Assembly (NCBI GenBank): GCA_028345055.1
Contig: JAOMCO010000013.1
Span: 1 to 32,471, forward strand
Length of the DNA stretch: 32,471 bases
Reading direction: 5' to 3'
Source of the DNA: Candidatus Thioglobus sp.
GTDB lineage: Bacteria > Pseudomonadota > Gammaproteobacteria > PS1 > Pseudothioglobaceae
Translations under genes and position numbers: made by a program
Shown here: piece by piece, positions 24,935 to 32,279 of the stretch
Layout: each line of letters starts with the position of its first letter
How positions within the stretch are numbered: the stretch's first letter is position 1
Notes under the pieces: model-generated
Told to the model about the DNA's origin: nothing
Databases searched by the model: none
Seen by the model: only the letters and a program-made list of their open reading frames with translations

Positions 24935-26308
24935 ATGTCTGCAAGTACATCAGCTCTTCAGCAAAAAAATGCTAAGCACCTCATTCAATCATTCAGTGAC
25001 TTAAGTTATATTAAAAATCCTGAGTCAACCCATATCATCAGTCGCGCTGATGGAGTTTATATTTATGATAACGATGGCAAGAAAATTCTAGATAGTATGT
25101 CTGGATTATGGTGCGTCAATATGGGTTATGGTCAGCATTCAATTATTGATGCAGTCAATGAACAAATGAAGGAGCTTGTTTACTACAATAACTTTTTTGG
25201 TTCGAGCCATCCATCTGCTATAAAGCTATCTGAAATGATTGCTAACAAAACACCAGAAGGAATGAATAAGGTTTATTTCTGTGGCTCTGGTTCTGAGGCA
25301 AATGATACTGTTGTTAGGCTAGCAAGACACTACTGGGCTGCAAGGGGAAAGCCTTCTAAATCGGTGATTATCAGTCGAACAAATGCTTACCATGGCTCAA
25401 CAATGGCTGGAGCTAGTTTGGGCGGTATGAGTGCTATGCACGCACAGGGCGGCTTACCAATAGCAGATATTGAGCATATTGATCAACCCTATTATTACGA
25501 TGCTTGCGTTGAGGCTGGCGGAAAGATTGATGTGGATGAATTTGGACTAAAAATAGCTCAAAGCTTAGCTAAAAGAATTGATGAGCTTGGTGAAGACCGT
25601 GTTGCTGCATTCATTGCAGAACCAATTCAAGGTGCAGGAGGAGTTATTATCCCACCAAAAACTTATTGGCCTGAGATTAGCAGAATTTGTAAGGAGAGAG
25701 ATATTCTCTTAGTGGCTGATGAGGTGATTTGTGGTTTTGGAAGGACTGGAGAATGGTTCGGTTCTGGTCACTTTAACTTTAAGCCTGATTTGATGCCATT
25801 TGCTAAGGGTGTAACCTCAGGGTATCTTCCAGTTGGTGGAGTCATTGTAAGAGATGATATAGTCGATGTCCTTGCTGCAGCTAATCAAGAATTTGCACAC
25901 GGTTATACCTATTCTGGGCACCCAGCTTGCATGGCTGCTGCTGTTGCTAATCTCGAGTTAATGGAAAATACAAATATACTGGACCAAGTCAAAAATACTA
26001 CGGCTCCTTATTTAGCTAGCAAGTGGAAGGATCTAGAAAATCATCCTTTGGTGGGTGAGGCTAGGCAACTTGGAATGCTTGCAGCAATTGAGATAGTTAA
26101 GGACAAAGAGCACTGTAAAAGGTTTGAAAATAGTGCTGAGATAGTTGGTAAGTGTCGTGATTTTTGTTATGAAAATGGCATAGTCATGAGAGCAATCAAA
26201 ACCAAGATGGTTATAGCGCCTCCGTTAATTTGTAATAATGATCACATTGATGAAATTATTGAGAAAGTATGGAAATGTCTTGATTTGACAGCTCAGTCGA
26301 TCAAATAG
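24935..26308 (+). CDS. spuC: Putrescine-pyruvate aminotransferase (SpuC type, class III)
   Basis: PLP-dependent class III transaminase, 457 residues, expected to transfer the amino group of putrescine (or cadaverine/GABA) to pyruvate, giving aminobutyraldehyde and alanine. Marks are GLWCVNMGYGQ (58-66), the cofactor phosphate loop GSGSEANDT (117-125), AYHGST, Asp262 in ADEVICGFGRTG, and the Schiff-base Lys291 in PFAKGVTSGYLPVGG. These segments are SpuC-like rather than GabT-like. A good AAGGA ribosome site precedes the ATG. It is the first gene of the plus-strand arm and no separate GabT is seen, so it may also act on GABA (inference). Confidence 0.88.
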   Translation: MSASTSALQQKNAKHLIQSFSDLSYIKNPESTHIISRADGVYIYDNDGKKILDSMSGLWCVNMGYGQHSIIDAVNEQMKELVYYNNFFGSSHPSAIKLSEMIANKTPEGMNKVYFCGSGSEANDTVVRLARHYWAARGKPSKSVIISRTNAYHGSTMAGASLGGMSAMHAQGGLPIADIEHIDQPYYYDACVEAGGKIDVDEFGLKIAQSLAKRIDELGEDRVAAFIAEPIQGAGGVIIPPKTYWPEISRICKERDILLVADEVICGFGRTGEWFGSGHFNFKPDLMPFAKGVTSGYLPVGGVIVRDDIVDVLAAANQEFAHGYTYSGHPACMAAAVANLELMENTNILDQVKNTTAPYLASKWKDLENHPLVGEARQLGMLAAIEIVKDKEHCKRFENSAEIVGKCRDFCYENGIVMRAIKTKMVIAPPLICNNDHIDEIIEKVWKCLDLTAQSIK

Positions 26309-26317
26309 TTTTTTAGA

Positions 26318-27586
26318 GTGCAATCATATTACCAGGCTACAAGAAATTTTGAAATAGACCAGCCTGCTCTTAAAGGCGATCATGAGGTAGATGTTTGCAT
26401 CATTGGTGGTGGCTATACTGGCCTTTCATCTGCCCTTTATCTAGCTAATGAGGGAGTCAATGTTCTTCTTATTGAGTCTAACAAAATAGCGTCAGGAGCC
26501 TCTGGAGCAAATGGTGGGCAAGTTTCTGGTGGAATGAGAAGAGATCAATTTTATTTGGAAAAAGCTTTAGGGTTTGATAAAGCCAAGGCTTTATGGGGTA
26601 TAGGAGAAGAGTCAAAATATCATGCAAAAGGTTTGATTGATAAATATCAAATTAAGTGTGACTACAAGAAGGGAATCGCTCATCCAAATCATAAGCAGAA
26701 ATATTGTGAAGAATCAAAGCAATATGTTGATCATATGATTAATAAATATGATTACAAAGATATGGTTTATTTAAATGACAACCAAATGAGAGAGGTCACT
26801 GGTTCAGATTCCTATTATGGCGGAAGTTTTGATGAGGGGGAAGCGCACTGTCACCCACTCAATTATGCTCTAGGTATTGCAAAGGCTAGCCTTTCAGCAG
26901 GTGCAAAAATCTTTGAAAATACTGCTGCAATAGGATACAAGGTCCATGATAGTTGCGTAAGAGTTGAGACGCAGAAGGGTTCTATTAAAGCTGATCGCCT
27001 CATTCTTGCTTGTAATGGGTATCTTGGTAACCTTGAGAAGCGCTTAACCTCAAAAATCTTGCCAATGAACAATTATATTGTTGCAACTGAGCCACTTGGC
27101 GATGAAATGGCTCGTAAAATAAATCCTCGTGATATTGCTTTTGCTGACTCAAGATTTGTCATTAATTACTTTCGTTTAAGTGCAGATAAGCGACTACTTT
27201 TTGGTGGTGGAGAAAATTACTCTAAAGACTTATCCAACAATATAGTGCCTATCGTGACCAAACCTTTAGAAAAAATTTATCCCTTCCTTAAGGGAATCAA
27301 AATCGACTATGCATGGGGTGGAAAGCTTGCAATAACCATGAATCGTCTTCCATTCTTTACTTCACTTTATAATGATAAGGTTATTTCGGCACAAGGCTAC
27401 TCAGGTCAAGGCGTTGCTTTGGCAAGCTATTCAGGAAAAATAGTTTCTGAGAAAATAACTGGTGATGGGAAAACTTTTGATATTATGTCCAGTATTCCAA
27501 GAAAAAGCTTTCCTGGAGGTAGATTTTTACGAAACCCAAGCATGAAGATTGGTATGCTTTACTACTCTTTATTAGACAGAATCTAA
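26318..27586 (+). CDS. puuB: FAD-dependent gamma-glutamylputrescine oxidase (PuuB/DAO family)
   Basis: A 422-residue flavin oxidoreductase of the D-amino-acid-oxidase superfamily. The dinucleotide motif is DVCIIGGGYTGLSSALYLA (25-43), followed by the family region KIASGASGANGGQVSGG. In a PuuA-like context it should oxidise the free amine of gamma-glutamylputrescine to the aldehyde with release of ammonia and hydrogen peroxide. The C-terminal GYSGQGVALASYSGK closes the FAD site. The start is GTG at 26318, 9 bases after the transaminase stop. No ATG lies nearby and the N-terminus then fits the family. The substrate is inferred from neighbours. Confidence 0.85.
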   Translation: MQSYYQATRNFEIDQPALKGDHEVDVCIIGGGYTGLSSALYLANEGVNVLLIESNKIASGASGANGGQVSGGMRRDQFYLEKALGFDKAKALWGIGEESKYHAKGLIDKYQIKCDYKKGIAHPNHKQKYCEESKQYVDHMINKYDYKDMVYLNDNQMREVTGSDSYYGGSFDEGEAHCHPLNYALGIAKASLSAGAKIFENTAAIGYKVHDSCVRVETQKGSIKADRLILACNGYLGNLEKRLTSKILPMNNYIVATEPLGDEMARKINPRDIAFADSRFVINYFRLSADKRLLFGGGENYSKDLSNNIVPIVTKPLEKIYPFLKGIKIDYAWGGKLAITMNRLPFFTSLYNDKVISAQGYSGQGVALASYSGKIVSEKITGDGKTFDIMSSIPRKSFPGGRFLRNPSMKIGMLYYSLLDRI

Positions 27587-27598
27587 AGGAAAAAGTAA

Positions 27599-28567
27599 AT
27601 GAGTATTGATGACTTTGAAGATATAAACACTGACCAGGCTTTTACCAAAAAAAGCCTATATGGCAGATCAAATGAGATGACCTATGGTGGAGCTCTAAGT
27701 TTTCTTAGGCGCAAATACACAAAAGATTTAAAGGGTGTTGATATTGCAGTCAGTGGTATCCCTTATGATGCTGCAACTAGTTTCAGGCCAGGTGCAAGAT
27801 TTGGTCCTAAGGCTATAAGAGAAGCATCCGTTCAGCTTGCTGAGTTGCTAGCTTTTCCTGATGGAATCGATCCATTTAAGACTTTAGCTGTCACAGATTA
27901 TGGAGATTGTGAATTAGATTATGGTTTTCATGGCAATGTTATTTCTGAGATTGAAAATCATGCTAAAACTATATTGGATTCTGGAGCTGAAATGCTTACT
28001 TTTGGCGGTGATCATTTTGTGACTTATCCGCTATTAAGGGCCCATGCAGAAAAGTATGGACCTATTGCCCTTGTTCATTTTGATGCGCATACTGATTCTT
28101 GGCCTGATGAAGACGGTAGACTTGATCACGGAACTATGTTCTCCAGAGCAATTAAAGAGAATTTAATTGATACTAAGCATTCTATCCAAATTGGAATCAG
28201 AACGCATAACAGTAATACAAAAGGGGTCACTATTCTTGATGCTCCTTGGGTTCATGAAAATGGTATTAACAAGGTGATCAATAAAATTATTGATGTTGTG
28301 AAAGACGCTCCTGCATATCTGACTTTTGATATTGATGGTCTTGATCCTGCCTATGCTCCAGGAACTGGTACGCCAGTTTCAGGTGGACTGACTTCAGCTC
28401 AGGCACTAGGAATTATTAGGGGCTTAGAGGGTTTAAATTTTATAGGGGCAGACGTTGTAGAGGTTGCACCAGCTTATGACCATGCCGATATTACAGCTAT
28501 TGCAGCAGCAACTATTGCTCATGACTACCTAGTATTAAGAGCAAAACAAAAGAATAAAAAAACATAA
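27599..28567 (+). CDS. speB: Agmatinase / ureohydrolase family
   Basis: Hydrolyses agmatine to putrescine and urea with a binuclear Mn centre. The 322 residues carry all ligand positions: His139 in GGDHFVTYP, Asp162, His164 and Asp166 in HFDAHTDSW, and Asp244/Asp246 in TFDIDGLDPAYAPGTG. The preceding AAAGGA-like ribosome site and 12-base gap from puuB indicate one operon. Guanidinobutyrase (releasing GABA) is an alternative within the same fold that the island would also accommodate. Sequence marks alone do not separate the two with certainty. Confidence 0.88.
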   Translation: MSIDDFEDINTDQAFTKKSLYGRSNEMTYGGALSFLRRKYTKDLKGVDIAVSGIPYDAATSFRPGARFGPKAIREASVQLAELLAFPDGIDPFKTLAVTDYGDCELDYGFHGNVISEIENHAKTILDSGAEMLTFGGDHFVTYPLLRAHAEKYGPIALVHFDAHTDSWPDEDGRLDHGTMFSRAIKENLIDTKHSIQIGIRTHNSNTKGVTILDAPWVHENGINKVINKIIDVVKDAPAYLTFDIDGLDPAYAPGTGTPVSGGLTSAQALGIIRGLEGLNFIGADVVEVAPAYDHADITAIAAATIAHDYLVLRAKQKNKKT

Positions 28568-28579
28568 TCATTATAAATT

Positions 28580-29293
28580 ATGAAAATAGGAATACTTTTA
28601 GTTGGAAGAGCTTCAGAGGATTTAGTAGAGAAGTACGGAACATATGCTGAAATGCTTATTGCACTGATTAACTCAGAAGGCCAGAACTTTGAATTCAAAA
28701 CATTTAATATTCTTGATTCTGTGTTTCCAGAAAATCATTCAGTTTGCGATGGCTGGATAGTAACAGGGTCTCCCCATGGTGTTTATGAGGATCACTCATG
28801 GATTCCAACTGTAAGTCAGCTGATCAATGATATCTATAATGCTAATATGCCCATTTTTGGAGTCTGCTTTGGACATCAATTGATTGCTCAGGCTCTTGGT
28901 GGGCATGTTGAAAAATCAATTAAGGGTTGGGGTTTAGGACTTCACACTTATAAAATTCACAACAGTGCAAGCTACATGGGTAATTTGTCAGAAGAGTTGA
29001 CTCTAAATATTTGTCATCAAGATCAGGTTCTTCAGTTGCCAGAGAATTCAACTCTCTATGCATCTTCAGAATTTTGTGAAAATGCTGGCTTTTATATCAA
29101 GGATAAAGTTTTAACAATGCAAGCTCATCCAGAATTTGAGGTTGAGTTTATAGTGGCATTGCTAAATGCTCGACGAGAGGTCATCATTCCAAAAGAATTT
29201 ACAGATCCCGCACTTAAGAAGCTTAAGGATGAGCCTAAAAGTGTTCAGTCAACTCAGTTTGCTCAGACTATAAGGCAGTTTTTTTTAGGTTAG
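28580..29293 (+). CDS. Class I glutamine amidotransferase-like hydrolase (possible gamma-glutamyl hydrolase)
   Basis: A 237-residue stand-alone class I amidotransferase domain resembling the GMP-synthase glutaminase half. The triad is intact: Cys96 in FGVCFGHQLIAQALGG, with His183 and Glu185 in QAHPEFE. VTGSPHGVYED forms the oxyanion-side loop. It lies 12 bases behind speB as the last gene of the plus arm. Diamine operons normally use PuuD/SpuA (peptidase C26) to release GABA from gamma-glutamyl-GABA. This protein has a different domain pattern and may fill that role here (inference). Its stop overlaps the convergent lhgO stop by 9 bases. Confidence 0.75.
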   Translation: MKIGILLVGRASEDLVEKYGTYAEMLIALINSEGQNFEFKTFNILDSVFPENHSVCDGWIVTGSPHGVYEDHSWIPTVSQLINDIYNANMPIFGVCFGHQLIAQALGGHVEKSIKGWGLGLHTYKIHNSASYMGNLSEELTLNICHQDQVLQLPENSTLYASSEFCENAGFYIKDKVLTMQAHPEFEVEFIVALLNARREVIIPKEFTDPALKKLKDEPKSVQSTQFAQTIRQFFLG

Positions 29294-30496
29294 ATTGTTA
29301 TAAGCCTCAGTTGCTTTTTTGGTGATATATTTTCCAATTGGTATTGCAGACGTGGCTGCTGGTGAGGGCGCATTGCAAACATGAATAGAGCGTTTGCTTT
29401 CTGCAAATAAAAAGTCATGGACAAGTGTTCCATCTTCTAATACCGCTTGAGCTCTTATTCCTGCCGGATAAGGCTCTAAATCATTAATCTTAATATTAGG
29501 ACTATATTTTTGCACTTCTTTTAAATACCCTTGTTTAAATATTGAATTTTTCATCTCATAAATACCAGATTTGAGGTTTTTTTTAATGACCCTATGGAAA
29601 CCTTTAAAAGATAAGAATTCGATTGTATCTCGCAAACTAAAATTGAGTTTATTGTAACCCTCACGTTTGAATCCTAGGACTGCATTTGGACCAACTGTAA
29701 TGGTGCCATCAATCATTTTAGTTAAATGCACTCCTAAGAAAGGTAAATCAGGATCAGGAATAGGGTAAACAAGATGTTTAATGAGGCTATTGTGCTTAAT
29801 TGGAAGTCTAAAGTACTCACCTCGAAATGGTATGATTTGGAAATTAATTTTTATATTGAGTAATCTTGCTACTCTATCAGCCATTAATCCAGCACAGCAA
29901 ATTAGGTATTTAGTATTTAAGGATTCACTTGAAGTAATAATCTTAATCTTTTCTTTATCTTCCTCAAGACTAACTACTTCTGAATTAAGAAGAAACTCAC
30001 CACCCTTCGACTCAAATTCCTCTGACATTTTTTTTGTAATTAGTTTATAGTCAACAATCCCTGTGGATTTTACAAAAAGAGCGCTAATACCCATAATATT
30101 AGGCTCGATCTCATTCAGCTGCTTTTGATCTAAGACTTCAACGCTTATCTCATTTGATTTAGATCGCTCGTGCAGCTCATGCATGCGTTTAAGCTCAACT
30201 TGATTTGTAGCAACTAATAATTTTCCGCACTGTTCATAAGGGATATTATTGATTGAGCAGAAGTTAATTGTCTCTTTGAGACCTTCACGACAAAATTGCG
30301 CTTTTAAGCTTCCTGGCTGATAATAAACACCAGAATGGATAACCCCACTATTGTGCCCTGTTTGGTGTTTAGCAAAAGAGCTCTCTTTATCAATTAATAG
30401 AATCTTTTTGTCTGGATGTTTATCAATAAGAGAAAGCGCGGTAGATACGCCTACAATACCTCCACCTAAAACTACATAATCATAAATTTCTTTCAT
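29285..30496 (-). CDS. lhgO: L-2-hydroxyglutarate oxidase/dehydrogenase
   Basis: FAD enzyme oxidising L-2-hydroxyglutarate to 2-oxoglutarate, passing electrons to the quinone pool. The 403 residues show the FAD motif VVLGGGIVGVSTALSL (8-23), the family hallmark TGHNSGVIHSGVYYQPGSLKA (positions 46-66), FRGEYFRLP, and the C-terminal NAPSPAATSAIPIGKYI. It lies directly downstream of the csiD 3' fragment on the same strand (37-base gap), preserving the csiD-lhgO order known from enterobacteria, where it completes glutarate conversion to 2-oxoglutarate. With csiD broken upstream it has lost its native promoter unless another one serves it. Confidence 0.92.
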   Translation of the reverse strand: MKEIYDYVVLGGGIVGVSTALSLIDKHPDKKILLIDKESSFAKHQTGHNSGVIHSGVYYQPGSLKAQFCREGLKETINFCSINNIPYEQCGKLLVATNQVELKRMHELHERSKSNEISVEVLDQKQLNEIEPNIMGISALFVKSTGIVDYKLITKKMSEEFESKGGEFLLNSEVVSLEEDKEKIKIITSSESLNTKYLICCAGLMADRVARLLNIKINFQIIPFRGEYFRLPIKHNSLIKHLVYPIPDPDLPFLGVHLTKMIDGTITVGPNAVLGFKREGYNKLNFSLRDTIEFLSFKGFHRVIKKNLKSGIYEMKNSIFKQGYLKEVQKYSPNIKINDLEPYPAGIRAQAVLEDGTLVHDFLFAESKRSIHVCNAPSPAATSAIPIGKYITKKATEAYNNLT

Positions 30497-30533
30497 TAAT
30501 TAATTGATTTAAAGTGGATTTTCTTTCATTTTA

Positions 30534-31178
30534 TTAAATAAATACTCCTCTTTGGCGAAGAAGTTCTCGGTGAAGGTCTTTATTTGCAAAAAACTTATCT
30601 CTGCCATGTAGCCAAAAATAATTATTGATTATTAACATACTTCCTTCATTTAGTTTGATATTGTATGTGTTAGATTCTCTTTCAAGTGATTCACCCAGCT
30701 CATATAGATATAGTCCCTGAGTCATATTAGCTGGCTCAGCAAATTGATCTATGAAGGATATTATGGGAAGATCTCCATCTTTTTCAATAAAGATTGGATG
30801 TGAGGTTTTATAGTCAATATTTTTACTAGAAGGCGAGCCCCATTGAATATCTTCTTTAGCAACAGGATGGCTATGAAATTTCTCTAACTCTTCCCAGTCA
30901 TCTAAATGTAGAAGAAGTGAACCTCCTCCCTCAACATTTAATTCTAGAATTTTTTGCATAATAACCCAGTCGGTTTTCTCTTTAACGTAAGTACCATCAT
31001 TATGTAGTTCCATTCTTCTATGGGCTTGACGAAGATAACTATCACTATTGTCATCATTTCTTACTGAAAATCGTGCATAAAATTTTCCAGACATTGAGTC
31101 AAGATTTGGCAGACCTATAAGATGTGATATGGCCGTTGAAAGAAGAATATTAAAATCAATAAACTCTTCACATGTAAC
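30534..31178 (-). pseudogene. csiD: csiD (glutarate 2-hydroxylase) 3' part, separated from its 5' end
   Basis: The C-terminal two thirds of the Fe(II)/2-oxoglutarate enzyme CsiD/GlaH. Preserved are FYARFSVRN, the iron ligands in MELHNDGTYV (His31, Asp33 counted from the ATG at 31094), LLLHLDDWEELE, the distal ligand in FWLHGRDKF (His163) and LLRQRG (Arg182, 2-oxoglutarate anchor). Translation upstream of that ATG still reads CsiD (STAISHLIG, LPNLDSM), so the ATG is internal. Similarity to remembered E. coli CsiD starts only near its residue 102, at about 31176. From there to the right the DNA is rppH on the other strand. The 186-residue product from the internal ATG lacks the N-terminal domain and is probably inactive. 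Confidence 0.85.
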
Positions 31179-31180
31179 TC
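31165..31180. other. Head-to-head breakpoint joining csiD and rppH fragments
   Basis: CsiD similarity (minus strand) runs up to about 31176 and RppH similarity (plus strand) begins at about 31174 with VTLIAKT. Both genes lack everything 5' of this point. The joint lies on a 6-base palindrome ACATGT (31170-31175), small enough to be a microhomology. No insertion sequence or target duplication is visible. Confidence 0.8.
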
Positions 31181-31515
31181 TTATAGCTAAAACTCCAAAA
31201 TGGCTCAGGTATGAGCTTCCAAATGAGCATATTCGAAGAACACAAAAACCAACTTGTATCGGGCAGAAACAGGTCTGGTATTTGTTAAAACTTGATACCA
31301 GTGACGAGGAAATATCTCTTGATCTTCATGAAGAAATTGAGTTCGATGACTGGAAGTGGGTTGATTACTGGAAACCAGTTGATGAAGTAATTAATTTTAA
31401 AAGAGATGTTTACGAGGATATGCTAAAGGCACTTGCACCTATTCTTTTTAACAATGAGCATAGCATCCCTACTAAGCTATCAAGACCATTACAATTCAGT
31501 GCCATAAAGTTATAG
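31174..31515 (+). pseudogene. rppH: rppH (RNA pyrophosphohydrolase) 3' part without Nudix box
   Basis: RppH removes pyrophosphate from the 5' end of mRNAs to start decay. Visible are the post-Nudix half: VTLIAKTPKWLRYELP, IRRTQKPTCIGQKQVWYLL, EIEFDDWKWVDYWKP, VINFKRDVYEDML. They match E. coli RppH from about residue 58 onward. The upstream Nudix box with its catalytic glutamates is absent. The bases where it should be encode CsiD on the opposite strand, and an ATG at 31129 with 15 preceding codons is antisense to CsiD. The fragment therefore cannot be a working hydrolase. Its stop overlaps the convergent csiR stop by 6 bases, which looks like a native arrangement. Confidence 0.85.
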
Positions 31516-32178
31516 TTGAGATAAACTCTTTTTAATTATCTCTACTGGGGTCATAATATGCTCCTCAATTAGCTTTGATGAAGACTTTTTATCTCTCTCA
31601 AGAGCCAAAATCATGAGGGCTGCGTGTTCATTTTGATTAATTTTAAGTGTGGCTATATTTGAGACATTCTCTCTAAGCCATAAACTTCGATACCTTTTTG
31701 ATTTTTCAATAAGAGAGCTTCTTATTTGAAAAAGTCTTGGTGACATGCAGCCCGCAACTAATGCCTCATGAAACTCTCCATGGCGACTTTGCCACTCTTC
31801 AACATCTAAATCATTTTCTTTACTGTACTTATTTAATCGGTGCGAGGCAGCTATTACTTTAGCCTCCCAATAGTCATCACCTTTGTCAATAGCCATCTCA
31901 ATACAAAGAGATTCTATCTTTGCTCTTGTTTGATAGATATCTGTTAAGTCTTCAATTGAAATATCACTGACATAGAAACCTTTCTGATTTTTTGAAACAA
32001 CCAAATCTTTTGCAATTAGTTGAGATAAAGCTTCTCTAAGTGGGCTAGTTCCAACATTATATTTTTCTTTTAATGTTTTAATGTGTAACTTTTGTTTAGG
32101 AAGAAATTCACCCGAAATAATATCATTTTTTAATGAGTCAAGTATTTGGGAAGCAGTGTTATCTCTAGAATCAGTCAT
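31510..32178 (-). CDS. csiR: GntR-family (FCD) regulator CsiR/GlaR
   Basis: A 222-residue FadR/FCD-type transcription factor. Residues 10-70 are the winged helix-turn-helix (KNDIISGEFLPKQKL, GTSPLREALSQLIAKDLV, NQKGFYVSD). Residues 78-215 are the all-helical FCD ligand domain with candidate metal/ligand histidines in RHGEFHEALVAGC, NEHAAL and EEHIMTP. The pattern of conserved stretches is close to E. coli CsiR (GlaR), the glutarate-responsive repressor of csiD-lhgO. It is divergent from the csiD 5' end at 32280 with a shared 101-base control region, so it very probably regulates csiD and itself. It looks intact. Confidence 0.88.
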   Translation of the reverse strand: MTDSRDNTASQILDSLKNDIISGEFLPKQKLHIKTLKEKYNVGTSPLREALSQLIAKDLVVSKNQKGFYVSDISIEDLTDIYQTRAKIESLCIEMAIDKGDDYWEAKVIAASHRLNKYSKENDLDVEEWQSRHGEFHEALVAGCMSPRLFQIRSSLIEKSKRYRSLWLRENVSNIATLKINQNEHAALMILALERDKKSSSKLIEEHIMTPVEIIKKSLSQL

Positions 32179-32220
32179 TTATATACAAAAATTAGATCAT
32201 TAAGAAATAGATATTACAGT

Positions 32221-32249
32221 TTGAATTTTATCATAAATGTAGTTATAAT
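32221..32249 (+). promoter_or_regulatory. Sigma70-type promoter of csiD
   Basis: TTGAAT (32221-32226) and a consensus TATAAT (32244-32249) are separated by exactly 17 bases and point at the csiD start 30 bases downstream of the -10. The -10 lies inside the proposed CsiR operator, so binding would block transcription. This is the best promoter in the window. Confidence 0.7.
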
Positions 32250-32268
32250 TAACAAATGTCGACATTTT
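32237..32268. promoter_or_regulatory. CsiR operator: paired ATGT-N5-TNNT sites with a 14-bp palindrome
   Basis: ATGT-N5-TTTT is at 32256-32268 and a near copy ATGT-N5-TAAT at 32237-32249, with 6 bases between them. The first overlaps a perfect 14-base palindrome, AAATGTCGACATTT (32254-32267). From memory, the E. coli CsiR/GlaR sites are TTGT-N5-TTTT and ATGT-N5-TTTT separated by 6 bases, the same architecture. The sites cover the -10 and the expected transcription start of csiD. Confidence 0.6.
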
Positions 32269-32279
32269 AATATTTCATA

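Noticed and set aside
30534-31094. An intact short 186-residue CsiD-like dioxygenase
   Set aside because: CsiD similarity continues upstream of the ATG at 31094 without interruption to about 31176, and a csiD N-terminus exists separately at 32280, so the short form is a truncation, not a natural small enzyme.
31129-31515. A complete 128-residue protein starting at ATG 31129
   Set aside because: The first 15 codons are antisense to csiD coding sequence and the rest is only the post-Nudix half of RppH, so this is a fortuitous start on a gene fragment.
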